Source of the DNA: Gemmatimonadaceae bacterium
GTDB taxonomy: Bacteria; Gemmatimonadota; Gemmatimonadetes; Gemmatimonadales; Gemmatimonadaceae
Direction of reading: 5' to 3'
DNA length: 64,000 bases
Assembly: GCA_036496605.1 (NCBI GenBank)
Contig: DASXKV010000032.1
Coordinates: 62,001-126,000 of the forward strand
The position numbers were made by a program, and so were the translations under genes. Shown here one piece after another: positions 25,514-33,621 of this stretch (positions within the stretch are counted from its first letter, which is position 1; each line of letters begins with the position of its first letter). The notes under the pieces were generated by a model. The model saw only the letters and a list, made by a program, of their open reading frames with translations, was not told where the DNA came from and ran no database searches.

Positions 25514-26350
25514 ATGCCCAGCGACTCGAATTTGCCCTCACGCAATCCGACTTCGGGACTGGATCGCGGCGCGCTCGAGCGCGTGCTGTCGCGCGCCGCC
25601 GAGCTTCAGGCTGGCTCCGGCGAACCGGAAGAGGTCATGAGTGAGGAGCAGATTCTCGAGCTCGGAAAGGAAGTCGGTCTCTCGTCAGACCATCTTCGTC
25701 AGGCACTCGCCGAAGAACGCACACGCGTCGCTCCGCCAGCAAGCGAATCTGGCCTGAGTGCGAAGTTGCTGGGCGGTGCTCGTGTGGGCGCGAGCCGTAC
25801 CGTGCCGGGCCGTCCACGTGACGTGCTCGATGCGATCGACGTGTGGATGCAGCGCCAGGAATGTCTGCAGCTCAAGAGACAGTTTCCGGATCGCATCGTC
25901 TGGGAGGCGCGTCGCGACCTGGTCGGGACCGTGCGTCGCGCGCTGAACGTCGGCGGGCGCGGCTACGCCCTTGCGCGCGCACACGAGGTGGCAGCGACTG
26001 CGGTCGCCGTCGACGGAGCTCGCACGCTCGTGCGCATCGATGCCGATCTCGCGCCCTTTCGAAGCAGCCTCGCGCGTCAGAGCTCAGGCGTGACCGTATT
26101 GGGCGTTGCCGCGGGCGGCGTGCTCGTCGCCTTGCATTTTGCAATTGCCGCGGCGGTCGCGCCGCCCGTGCTGATTGGCACGGGCGCGCTTTATCTCGCC
26201 CGTGGCATCAACTCGCGCACAGCAAGTGCGGCACAGCTTGCGCTGGAGCAGCTGCTCGACGGCCTGGAGCGCGGTGAGGTGACCAAGCCTCAGCCTTCGA
26301 TTCTCAGTGCGCTTGCCGCCGCCGCCGCGGCGATCCCGCGCAAGTATTGA
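25514..26350 (+). CDS. Membrane protein with N-terminal helical domain
   Basis: The 278-residue product has a soluble N-terminal part with ALERVLSRAAELQAGSG and EEQILELGKEVGLSSDHLRQ. That pattern resembles a DUF1707-like helical module. A central strand-rich region follows (RIVWEARRDLVGTVRRALNV), then two adjacent transmembrane helices at about 190-240 (GVTVLGVAAGGVLVALHFAI, VAPPVLIGTGALYLARG). The stop overlaps the TTG start of the FAD-linked oxidase. A longer frame open from 24881 lies inside the upstream lipoprotein gene and is rejected. Function unknown. Confidence 0.65.
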   Translation: MPSDSNLPSRNPTSGLDRGALERVLSRAAELQAGSGEPEEVMSEEQILELGKEVGLSSDHLRQALAEERTRVAPPASESGLSAKLLGGARVGASRTVPGRPRDVLDAIDVWMQRQECLQLKRQFPDRIVWEARRDLVGTVRRALNVGGRGYALARAHEVAATAVAVDGARTLVRIDADLAPFRSSLARQSSGVTVLGVAAGGVLVALHFAIAAAVAPPVLIGTGALYLARGINSRTASAAQLALEQLLDGLERGEVTKPQPSILSALAAAAAAIPRKY

Positions 26351-28053
26351 CACCGCCAGAGGCGCCTAACGAAGCGGCCGCTCAACACGTGTCTCTTTTG
26401 CCGCCTCCTCGAGGATATCAGGGCGTGTTCCGCACCGACGAGCCCGCACGCGCAGTGTATTCGGAGGCGGCGGGCATCGCGCGCGTGCTGCCGCGCGCGG
26501 TGGCCGTTCCCAGCAACGAGGCGGACGTCGCGTCGCTCGTTCGGTGGGCTCGCGAGAACAATGCGCCGCTGATCCCGCGAGGCTCGGGAAGCAGCATGGC
26601 TGGCGGTGCCGTCGGCGACGGCGTCATCATCGATCTGAGTCGCCTGCGACGAGTGATCGCAGTGAATGCCCCCGATCGATCGATCGTCGTGGAGCCTGGC
26701 GTTCTGCGCGCCGAAGCGAACGGCGCCGCCGCGATGAAGGAGCTCCGCTTTCCCGTCGATCCATCGAGCGGCGATTTCTGCACGATTGGCGGAATGGCGT
26801 CGACGAACGCAGCGGGCTCGCACTCGCTCTCATTCGGCGCGACGCGTCCCTGGATTCGCTCGCTGCGCTGCGTCTTCGACGACGGCACCATCGCTGACGT
26901 GCGACGCGGTGCCGCACCGCCGATGCACGTCGCCGCCATCGCGCGATTCATGGAGCTCGGCCACCCAGCCATCGCCGCCGGCGAAGAGATTATGCGTGCC
27001 CAACACATCGGCGTCCGCAAGGAATCCTCCGGCTATGCGACGGCGGAGTACGCGCGGAGCTACGACCTGGTCGATCTGCTCGTTGGCAGCGAGGGCACAC
27101 TCGCGATTTTCGTCGGTGTGGAACTGTCGCTCGCGCCCCTCGCTCAGGCGACGAGCAGTGTCCTAGGCGCGTTCCCGACTCTCGAGAACGCGGTCGACGC
27201 TGCCGGGCGCGCTCGCGAGAGTGGCGCGGTCGCGTGCGAACTTCTCGATCGAACATTCCTCGACGTCGCACGCTCCGGCGGTGGCGGCTCCGTCCGCGAC
27301 GTGCCGAACGACGCGGAGGCCGTGTTGCTCGCCGAAGTCGAGGGCGACTCCGCCGCAGACGCAGAGGACGGCGCGCGAGCGATTGCGACACTCTTCGAGC
27401 AGTCGGGATCGACCTCGGTGCGGATCGCTCTCGACCAACCGACAGAGACCGAGCTCTGGGAGCTGCGTCACGCCGCGAGTCCAATTCTCTCACGTCTCGA
27501 TCCGTCGCTGCGCTCGATGCAGTTCATCGAAGATGGCGCGGTACCGCCCGCGCGACTCGCCGACTATGTCCGCGGCGTCCGTGAGAGTCTCGCTCGCAAT
27601 GGAATTCGTGGCGTGATTTTCGGCCATGCCGGCGACTCGCACGTCCACGTCAATCCACTCATTGACGTCTCGACCTCCGACTGGCGCAGTCGCATGGCGC
27701 GTATTCTCGACGAAGTGACGGAGCTCGTCGCGAGACTCGGCGGAACGCTTACCGGTGAACACGGCGACGGCCGACTGCGAACGCCGCTCCTCGAGCGTGT
27801 CTGGTTCGGCGACGCGCGGGCCCGCTTCGCACTCGTCAAGCACTGTTTCGATCCCGCGGGAATCTTCAACCCTGGCGTGAAGGTGCCGACAACGGGCGAG
27901 CGTGCTTTGGATCAGATCAAGTACGATCCTTCGCTCGCGCAGCTCCCGAGCGCGGCGGCAGCGGCGCTCGCGCGCGTCGAGCGCGAGCGTGCGTACGCGC
28001 GATCGAGACTCGAGCTGCTGGATGAGGCTGTGGTCGCGGCGCGCACGGGTTGA
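26347..28053 (+). CDS. FAD-linked oxidase / D-2-hydroxy acid dehydrogenase (GlcD/DLD type)
   Basis: The 568-residue flavoprotein combines an FAD-binding PCMH domain with the vanillyl-alcohol-oxidase-type C-terminal domain. Visible pieces are the PRGSGSSMAGGAVGDGVIIDLSR FAD loop, TIGGMASTNAAGSHSLSFG, DLLVGSEGTLAIFVGVELSLAP, and the FAD-oxidase C-domain signature GHAGDSHVHVNPLID with TGEHGDGRLR. Family members oxidise D-lactate, glycolate or related 2-hydroxy acids. A C-terminal iron-sulphur (CCG) domain, present in many fused homologues, is absent. The start is TTG at 26347, overlapping the preceding stop in a TTGA; no better ATG is in frame upstream. Confidence 0.9.
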   Translation: MTPPEAPNEAAAQHVSLLPPPRGYQGVFRTDEPARAVYSEAAGIARVLPRAVAVPSNEADVASLVRWARENNAPLIPRGSGSSMAGGAVGDGVIIDLSRLRRVIAVNAPDRSIVVEPGVLRAEANGAAAMKELRFPVDPSSGDFCTIGGMASTNAAGSHSLSFGATRPWIRSLRCVFDDGTIADVRRGAAPPMHVAAIARFMELGHPAIAAGEEIMRAQHIGVRKESSGYATAEYARSYDLVDLLVGSEGTLAIFVGVELSLAPLAQATSSVLGAFPTLENAVDAAGRARESGAVACELLDRTFLDVARSGGGGSVRDVPNDAEAVLLAEVEGDSAADAEDGARAIATLFEQSGSTSVRIALDQPTETELWELRHAASPILSRLDPSLRSMQFIEDGAVPPARLADYVRGVRESLARNGIRGVIFGHAGDSHVHVNPLIDVSTSDWRSRMARILDEVTELVARLGGTLTGEHGDGRLRTPLLERVWFGDARARFALVKHCFDPAGIFNPGVKVPTTGERALDQIKYDPSLAQLPSAAAAALARVERERAYARSRLELLDEAVVAARTG

Positions 28054-28117
28054 CGCGTCGTGCGGTCGCGCCTTGCTTTGTCAGGCGCCGATCTTCCTGC
28101 CTCTCGCTCTCCTCGCC

Positions 28118-28873
28118 ATGCCGCATTTCTACTACGAGCCCACGGTCACGCTTCTCGCACGACCGCTCTTCTCTATGCCAGTGCACCTTCCGGTGAACCT
28201 GATCGGCGAGAGCACGGACGGAGAGCAGCTCGCGGAGTTCGCGGGTCGCGTGTGCTACATGAGCCAGCACAATCCGGCGAAACGATCGACGCGCGAGTAT
28301 CTGGACAATATCAAGAAGCAGGGACACGGCTCCGTGCTCGAGCACGCGAATTACACGGTGCTGCTCGAGGGCGTGAGCCGATCGCTCACACATGAGCTGG
28401 TGCGGCATCGCGCCGGGTTCGCGTACTCGCAGCTCTCGCAGCGATACGTCGATGAATCGGAAGCGAACTTCGTCGTTCCGCCCGCGGTGATCGGCGACAC
28501 GAATCTCGAGGCGACGTGGCGCGAGCAGGTCGAGCAGGCGCAGCAGGCCTACGTGTCTCTCGTCGAGAAGCTGATGGAGCGATATGGGTGGGTTCCTGAT
28601 CGCGTGCATCGACGGAAGATGGCGCGTGAGGCCGCGCGTGCGGTGCTGCCCAACGCCACGGAGACGAAGATCGTCGTCACCGCGAACGCGCGTGCGTGGC
28701 GGACGATGCTCGAGCTTCGAGCGAGCGAGGGCGCTGAGCTCGAGATTCGTCGCGCCGCGATCGCCATGCTGCGTCTCGTCTCGTGCGAGGCGCCTGGATT
28801 TTTTTCCGACTTCGAGATCTACGCCGCCGACGATCGTCGCGAGGCGGCGCGAGTGATCTACCACAAGGTGTGA
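28118..28873 (+). CDS. thyX: FAD-dependent thymidylate synthase
   Basis: The 251-residue enzyme makes dTMP from dUMP using CH2-THF and FAD. ThyX signatures are present: GHGSVLEHANYTVLLEGVSR, then VRHRAGFAYSQLSQRYVDES, REAARAVLPNATETKIVVTAN. The RHR motif is followed by eight residues before the first Ser (RHR-X8-S) rather than seven as in the Thermotoga and Mycobacterium enzymes, a one-residue variant that I believe exists in part of the family. The start MPHFYYEPT is supported by the lack of homologous residues upstream. No thyA is visible in the window, which agrees with ThyX being the sole route here. Confidence 0.95.
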   Translation: MPHFYYEPTVTLLARPLFSMPVHLPVNLIGESTDGEQLAEFAGRVCYMSQHNPAKRSTREYLDNIKKQGHGSVLEHANYTVLLEGVSRSLTHELVRHRAGFAYSQLSQRYVDESEANFVVPPAVIGDTNLEATWREQVEQAQQAYVSLVEKLMERYGWVPDRVHRRKMAREAARAVLPNATETKIVVTANARAWRTMLELRASEGAELEIRRAAIAMLRLVSCEAPGFFSDFEIYAADDRREAARVIYHKV

Positions 28874-28935
28874 TCGGTGGACTGGCGGTTGGTGAAATCG
28901 GATTCACCAACAACCAATCACCAATCACCGGAAGA
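28865..28935. repeat. Intergenic palindromic repeat (copy B of the ACCAACCA family)
   Basis: TTGGTGAA and TTCACCAA enclose a six-base loop just after thyX, followed by CAACCAATCACCAATCACC. The words match those at 1887-2003 and 47975-48052. It may serve as a terminator for thyX. Confidence 0.55.
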
Positions 28936-28942
28936 TTTTCAT

Positions 28943-28970
28943 TGCGCGAAAATTTCGCAGTTTGTATTTT
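28943..28970 (+). promoter_or_regulatory. Candidate promoter/operator of the ATP-grasp operon
   Basis: TTGCGC (28943-28948) and TATTTT (28965-28970) are 16 bases apart. The spacer contains a 13-bp inverted repeat with one central base, GCGAAA-A-TTTCGC at 28946-28958, which could be a repressor site. The promoter sits ~140 bases before the ATG at 29108. The strength of the match is moderate. Confidence 0.35.
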
Positions 28971-29107
28971 GCGCCCGACTCGTACATGGCACCGCTCTTG
29001 CGCGACTCATCGTGCACAGCGTCACCAGCAACGAGCGCACGAGATGCACTCAAGACTCGGGACACGAGAGCGGCGACTCCGCGCCGCGGACGATCAAACG
29101 AGATCGG

Positions 29108-30325
29108 ATGACGCGCATCGGTTTCGCGTACAATCAAAAGCCTGAAGAGTCAGCGGCGCTCGCGAGCGAGGACAGCGAGACACCGCGCTCGGAAGAGGAA
29201 CCTCCCAGTACGCGCCGGGACGATGCGTCCCGGAGCCTGAAGGAGCCGACGGCGGCAAACGCCGCCGTCGCGTCTTCGACCGATGATCTCTACGCCGAAT
29301 GGGATTCCGCGCAAACGATCGATGCGGTCGCGAGCGCGCTCGCTGCGTACGGTGAAGTCATTCGTCTCGAGGCCTCGCCGGATTTTCCCGAGCGCCTTCG
29401 AACCGAAAAACCAGACCTCGTCTTCAACATTGCCGAAGGACTCCACGGCGTGAATCGCGAATCGCACGTTCCCGCCATCTGTGAATTTCTCGGAGTGCCC
29501 TACTCCGGGAGCGATCCGCTCACGCTCTCGATCTGTCTCGACAAAGCGCGCGCGAAGGAAGTTCTCAGCTATCATCGCGTACCAACCGCGGCGTTCCTGC
29601 TCGTCGAATCGGCGGAAGATCTCGATCGGCTGCTCGGGGGGGCACTGCCGCTCTCGCCGCCGTCGGAGATCATGCCGCTCTTCGTGAAGCCCGTGCACGA
29701 GGGCTCATCGAAGGGAATCACCGAGCGAAACTTCGTTCGCAGCGCAGACGAGCTCGAGGCGCAGGTACGATTCCTTCTCGACACCTATGGGCAGCCGGTG
29801 CTCGTCGAGGAATTTCTACCCGGCGCCGAGTTCACCTGCGGAGTGCTCGGTAACGGAGCGGACGCACGTGTGCTGCCGATGGTCGCGATGAACTTCGACG
29901 CGCTTCCCAGTGGATCGGTTCCGATCTACGGCTACGAAGCGAAGTGGATCTGGGACCGGCCCGAACGTCCACTGGACATCTTCGCCTGCCCGGCGCCAAT
30001 AAGTGAGACGATGCGTACTGCGATCGAACGTGTCGTCCTCCGTGCCTATCGAGTGCTGGGTTGTCGCGACTGGTCTCGCGTCGATGTCCGCCTCGATGCC
30101 GACGGCGTGCCCAACGTCGTCGAGATCAATCCGCTCCCGGGTATTCTGCCGAATCCCGCGGACAACTCCTGTCTCCCGAAGGCAGCGCGAGCGGCAGGAT
30201 TGTCGTACGAGGAACTCATCCAGAGCTGTCTCTTGAACGCGGCGGAGCGGTGTGGTGTGACGATGCGTCGGCGCAGCGCGCGTGGTCGTCGCGTCGCGAG
30301 CGAGCGCTCACAGGCGGTCGCATGA
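29108..30325 (+). CDS. Ddl-like ATP-grasp ligase, first of a pair
   Basis: The 405-residue protein belongs to the D-Ala-D-Ala-ligase branch of ATP-grasp enzymes: start MTRIGFAYNQKP, DLVFNIAEGLHGVNRESHVP, FLGVPYSGSDPLTLSICLDK, FVKPVHEGSSKGI (ATP lid), VEEFLPGAEFTCGVLG, and the Mg-binding SRVDVRLDADGVPNVVEINP ending LPGI. An acidic, low-complexity insertion of about 55 residues follows the first strand (EESAALASEDSE to AANAAVASSTDD), not seen in standard Ddl. It should form an acyl-phosphate and then an amide bond. The upstream in-frame codons (28877-29107) cross an intergenic repeat and are excluded. Its stop overlaps the second ligase (ATGA). Confidence 0.88.
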   Translation: MTRIGFAYNQKPEESAALASEDSETPRSEEEPPSTRRDDASRSLKEPTAANAAVASSTDDLYAEWDSAQTIDAVASALAAYGEVIRLEASPDFPERLRTEKPDLVFNIAEGLHGVNRESHVPAICEFLGVPYSGSDPLTLSICLDKARAKEVLSYHRVPTAAFLLVESAEDLDRLLGGALPLSPPSEIMPLFVKPVHEGSSKGITERNFVRSADELEAQVRFLLDTYGQPVLVEEFLPGAEFTCGVLGNGADARVLPMVAMNFDALPSGSVPIYGYEAKWIWDRPERPLDIFACPAPISETMRTAIERVVLRAYRVLGCRDWSRVDVRLDADGVPNVVEINPLPGILPNPADNSCLPKAARAAGLSYEELIQSCLLNAAERCGVTMRRRSARGRRVASERSQAVA

Positions 30326-31425
30326 AGATCGCGGTTCTCTTCGACGGCGCCTCTGCGCTCGCCAAGTCGCCCGATCTCCTGATTCTCGGAACGGTAGAGG
30401 CCATCGAACGCTCACTCGCGGCCGAAGGAAATCACGTCGTCCGCATCCCAATCTTGATGGATGGGCGTTGGATCGAGCGTCTCCGACGCGGCAAGTTCGA
30501 TCTCGCGTTCAACGTCTGCGAGGGAATCGACGGCGTGGCGAACTTCGAGCCGCCCGTTATCGGCGTGCTCGAGTTATTCGGAATTCCGTACACCGGGAGC
30601 TCCAGCTATACGACGTCGCTCTGCCTGCGCAAACACGTCGTGAACGCGCTGCTCGAGCGTGCGGGCTTGCCGATTCCTCGCTTTACGACGGTGCGTCGTG
30701 GCGGCTCGCTGGCCTCGGTCGGCTTCCCGGCGATCTGCAAGCCGGCCGCTGAAGACGCGTCACTCGGCGTCGAACAGCGATCCGTCGTGCGCACGATGCG
30801 CGCGCTTACGGCGCGCGTCGACGCAATGCTCGAACGGTGGGACGAAGTACTCGTGCAACGCTTCATCCACGGGCGCGAAATCAACGTCGGCATCGTGGGT
30901 GACACGGTGCTTCCCATCTCCGAAATCGATTTCGGCGCGATGCCGCGCGGGATGTGGCGCATCGTCACGTATCAATCGAAGTGGCTCGTCGGCAGCGATG
31001 AGGACGTCGGCGCAGCGCCACGGTGCCCGGCGGAACTTCCGCCCAAGCTTACCTCGGAAATCCGGCGCATCGCGCTGAGCGCGTGGCGGCTCGTCGGCGG
31101 TCACGGCTACGGCCGCGTGGACATGCGCATCGACTCGTCTGGCAAGCCGTGGATCCTCGAGGTCAACGCGAATCCGGACATTGCACCTGACGCCGGCCTC
31201 GCGCGTATGGCCGCAGTTGCCGGCATCGAGTATTCGGCTCTCGTGCGCTCGATGTGCCAGGTCGGACTCGAGCGCAATCACGACGATCTCTCGGTGGAGG
31301 ATGGGTGGGCGCTCGCGCAACGGTTATCAGGCGTTGCCGGCGAAATTGAACGGAGCGCACCGGCGTTCGATCTCTTCGAGGCAGAAGCGCGCGAGGAGAC
31401 CGAACATGCGGTCGGCGATCACTGA
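30322..31425 (+). CDS. Ddl-like ATP-grasp ligase, second of a pair
   Basis: The 367-residue protein starts MKIAVLFDGASALAKSP and shows DLAFNVCEGIDGVANFEPP, FGIPYTGSSSYTTSLCLRKH, AICKPAAEDASLGVEQ (ATP lid), VQRFIHGREINVGIVGD, and GRVDMRIDSSGKPWILEVNA followed by NPDIAP. All are in the order of ATP-grasp ligases of the Ddl type. Compared with the first ligase it lacks the acidic insertion, and the DK of the first (CLDK) reads RK. Its ATG overlaps the stop of the first ligase by four bases. Two non-identical ligases side by side suggest successive couplings in one pathway. A GNAT and a KamA-type aminomutase follow in the operon. Confidence 0.88.
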   Translation: MKIAVLFDGASALAKSPDLLILGTVEAIERSLAAEGNHVVRIPILMDGRWIERLRRGKFDLAFNVCEGIDGVANFEPPVIGVLELFGIPYTGSSSYTTSLCLRKHVVNALLERAGLPIPRFTTVRRGGSLASVGFPAICKPAAEDASLGVEQRSVVRTMRALTARVDAMLERWDEVLVQRFIHGREINVGIVGDTVLPISEIDFGAMPRGMWRIVTYQSKWLVGSDEDVGAAPRCPAELPPKLTSEIRRIALSAWRLVGGHGYGRVDMRIDSSGKPWILEVNANPDIAPDAGLARMAAVAGIEYSALVRSMCQVGLERNHDDLSVEDGWALAQRLSGVAGEIERSAPAFDLFEAEAREETEHAVGDH

Positions 31426-31430
31426 AGACG

Positions 31431-31937
31431 GTGACCGCGGTGAGGCTCGGCGCGTTGCAGCGGACACACCGCGGACAACTGCGGGAAATCCTCGACGCGA
31501 CAGCCGTCTTCCGTCCGGACGAAGTGCAGGTCGCGCTCGAGTTGTTCGATGACGCGATCAGCGGCGATTACGAATTCCTCGGCGGCTTCGACAACGACAG
31601 CCTCGTCGCCTACGCGTGCTTTGGCGCGACGCCTGGAACCGACCGCACGTTCGATCTCTACTGGATTGCCGTCCACCCCAACGCGCAGCGCCACGGTGGC
31701 GGGTCGAGCTTACTGGCGGAAGTGGAGCAGCGTCTCCGCGATCGCGGCGCACGACTCCTCGTCGTCGAGACGTCGTCACGGTCCGAATACGACGCGACAC
31801 GACGTTTCTATCTCGCTCGGGGATATCACGAGGCCGCGCGCATGCGCGACTTCTACGCCATTGGCGATGACCGAGTGATCTACACAAAGGCCCTAACCAC
31901 CAAGGCCCTCATCCCTAGCCCCTCATTCCATGAGTGA
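31431..31937 (+). CDS. GNAT family N-acetyltransferase of the ATP-grasp/KamA operon
   Basis: The 168-residue acetyltransferase starts at GTG 31431 (or GTG 31440), six bases after the second ligase. The GNAT core is clear: FLGGFDNDSLVAYACFGATP, then LYWIAVHPNAQRHGGGSSLL with the Q/RxxGxG acetyl-CoA loop (QRHGGG), LLVVETSSRSEYDATRRFY, ending LARGYHEAARMRDFYAIGDD. It should acetylate an amine, plausibly one made or exposed by its operon partners. AblB of N-acetyl-beta-lysine synthesis is also a GNAT next to KamA, but AblB is distinctly longer, so direct orthology is doubtful. The stop overlaps kamA by eight bases. Confidence 0.88.
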   Translation: MTAVRLGALQRTHRGQLREILDATAVFRPDEVQVALELFDDAISGDYEFLGGFDNDSLVAYACFGATPGTDRTFDLYWIAVHPNAQRHGGGSSLLAEVEQRLRDRGARLLVVETSSRSEYDATRRFYLARGYHEAARMRDFYAIGDDRVIYTKALTTKALIPSPSFHE

Positions 31938-33093
31938 TTGGCAAAAGATCCTGCACGAGGGCGTCGACACGCTGGACAAGCTCGCGACTCGCTTCGGCGA
32001 CGCGATCGACGTCGACGCACTCAAGCCGGCGTTCGAGAACTTTCAGATGCGTATCACGCCGGCAGCGCTCGAGCAGATCAAGGAAGTGGGCGATCCGATG
32101 TGGAATCAGTACGTGCCCACGGTGCAAGAGCTCGAGATAGTCGATGGCGTGATCGACTCGCTCGACGAAGATGGTGACTCGCCGGTGCCGAATATCACGC
32201 ATCGCTATCCAGACCGCGCGCTCTTCCTCGTCAGTCCCGTGTGCGCGAGCTATTGCCGGTTCTGCACGCGACGGCGAAAGGTTGGTGATCCGGAGAAGAT
32301 TCCGCTCAATCAGTACGATTCCGCATTCGCCTATCTCGCCGAGCACACGGAGGTGCGCGATGTGATCCTCTCGGGCGGCGACCCGATGATGCTTTCCGAT
32401 CGGCGGCTCGAGTACATCCTCCAGCGGCTGCGGGCGATTCCGCACATCGAGATCATCCGCATCGGCAGCCGCATCACGTCACATCTTCCGGAGCGCATCA
32501 CGCCCGAGTTCTGCGAGATGGTGCGCAAGTACCATCCCGTGTACATGAACACGCACTTCAATCATCCGAGCGAGCTCACGCCGGCTTCGGTCGCCGCGCT
32601 TGCGCGGTTAGCTGACGCTGGCGTGCCGCTGGGTTGTCAGACAGTTCTCCTCAAGGGGGTGAACGACGACCCTTACATCATGAAGGAGCTGATGCAGAAG
32701 TTGCTCAAGGCGCGCGTGCGTCCGTATTACATCTACATGGCTGACCAGGTCGCCGGCGGCGAACACTTCCGCACGCAGGTCGAGAAGGGTCTGGAGATCG
32801 TGAAGGCGCTGCGCGGCTGGACTTCGGGCCTCGCCGTTCCGCACTTCGTGATCGACGCGCCAGGTGGTGGAGGTAAGGTCCCGCTTCTTCCTGAGTACGT
32901 CGAAGAGATCAATGAAGACGAGGTGATCTTCCGCAACTACGAAGGGAAGCGATTCGTGTACAAGCAGCCACGTCAGCCCGTGAGCGTATCGGGATGCGAC
33001 GACATGGCCCCGGCGGCGCAGGATGTGGTGCCGATACAGATCGCCAAGAAATCAGCGCCGCGAGCCCGGCGACGTCGAAAGACAGGCTCGTGA
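31930..33093 (+). CDS. kamA: KamA-family lysine 2,3-aminomutase (radical SAM, PLP)
   Basis: The 387-residue radical SAM enzyme converts L-lysine to beta-lysine in its best-known form. The [4Fe-4S] cysteines are C105, C109 and C112 (CASYCRFC). Lysine-binding acidic residues of the clostridial enzyme (D293, D330) match D272 (YMADQV) and D309 (VIDAPGGGGK) at the same 37-residue spacing. The PLP lysine corresponds to K316. GGDPMMLSD and LKGVNDDP are typical. These residues support lysine rather than glutamate as substrate. The C-terminus is basic (APRARRRRK). It lies in an operon with two ATP-grasp ligases and a GNAT; no EF-P gene is adjacent, so an EpmB role is less likely. Confidence 0.88.
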   Translation: MSDWQKILHEGVDTLDKLATRFGDAIDVDALKPAFENFQMRITPAALEQIKEVGDPMWNQYVPTVQELEIVDGVIDSLDEDGDSPVPNITHRYPDRALFLVSPVCASYCRFCTRRRKVGDPEKIPLNQYDSAFAYLAEHTEVRDVILSGGDPMMLSDRRLEYILQRLRAIPHIEIIRIGSRITSHLPERITPEFCEMVRKYHPVYMNTHFNHPSELTPASVAALARLADAGVPLGCQTVLLKGVNDDPYIMKELMQKLLKARVRPYYIYMADQVAGGEHFRTQVEKGLEIVKALRGWTSGLAVPHFVIDAPGGGGKVPLLPEYVEEINEDEVIFRNYEGKRFVYKQPRQPVSVSGCDDMAPAAQDVVPIQIAKKSAPRARRRRKTGS

Positions 33094-33109
33094 CGGTGCG
33101 ACCTAACGA

Positions 33110-33535
33110 TCACTTCCGCGTTACGATGATCGCGCCCGCTCCGTGGCCCGTGCCGTAGCGTTGCGTCGCGTCCGTGCCGCTGAGATACTGGATCTCCTTG
33201 ACATCGCTGACGGGAATCTGCGCGAGCGCGTTCGGGCCGCCCATCCGCGTGTTGTCCACGTACACGACGATCTCCTGGGGGCCCATGGTGAGCGATGACG
33301 ACTGACCGCCGTGCGTCTGAAGGAAATTCGGCCGCAGTCGTCTCACCGCGTCGAGTGCAGTCTGCACGTCAACCTTCGCGAGCTCCTCGGAAGTAATGAC
33401 ATCGCGGGAGCCGTGGGCCCGAGATGGATCCGACGAGGATTGCTGCGTGGCACTCTGGCCGGCGGGAGAAGATGCGCACCCCGGTATGAGCACCACGATG
33501 GCGGCGGCGACGATCAGCAGCGAACGAGTAGCCAT
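33110..33535 (-). CDS. Lipoprotein with a TonB-plug-like segment
   Basis: The 141-residue protein has a signal with lipobox-like IPGC (MATRSLLIVAAAIVVLIPGC). The mature part is short: Ser/Gln-rich, then VITSEELAKVDVQTALDAVR and RLRPNFLQT. Its C-terminal half reads QEIVVYVDNTRMGG, IPVSDVKEIQYLSGTDATQR, YGTGHGAGAIIVTRK. This is the plug-domain wording of TonB-dependent receptors (VYVDGxxMGG ... I.V.DVE.IEVLxGxxAxxxYGxxAxGGVI.I.TK) without any barrel. Isolated plug-like lipoproteins occur in Gemmatimonadota; their role is unknown. It follows kamA on the opposite strand with 16 bp between. Confidence 0.7.
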   Translation of the reverse strand: MATRSLLIVAAAIVVLIPGCASSPAGQSATQQSSSDPSRAHGSRDVITSEELAKVDVQTALDAVRRLRPNFLQTHGGQSSSLTMGPQEIVVYVDNTRMGGPNALAQIPVSDVKEIQYLSGTDATQRYGTGHGAGAIIVTRK

Positions 33536-33621
33536 GGCGACCTCGATTACGACAAAGTGAGCTGGCGAATCCGAAACGTCTTCAGCGATTCAGTACTGAA
33601 TGGCACCTGCGCCTTTCCTGA

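Noticed and set aside
31431-33093. GNAT plus KamA as the ablB/ablA pair for N-epsilon-acetyl-beta-lysine
   Set aside because: Order and chemistry would fit, but the GNAT is much shorter than AblB and two ATP-grasp ligases share the operon, so the simple osmolyte assignment was not adopted.
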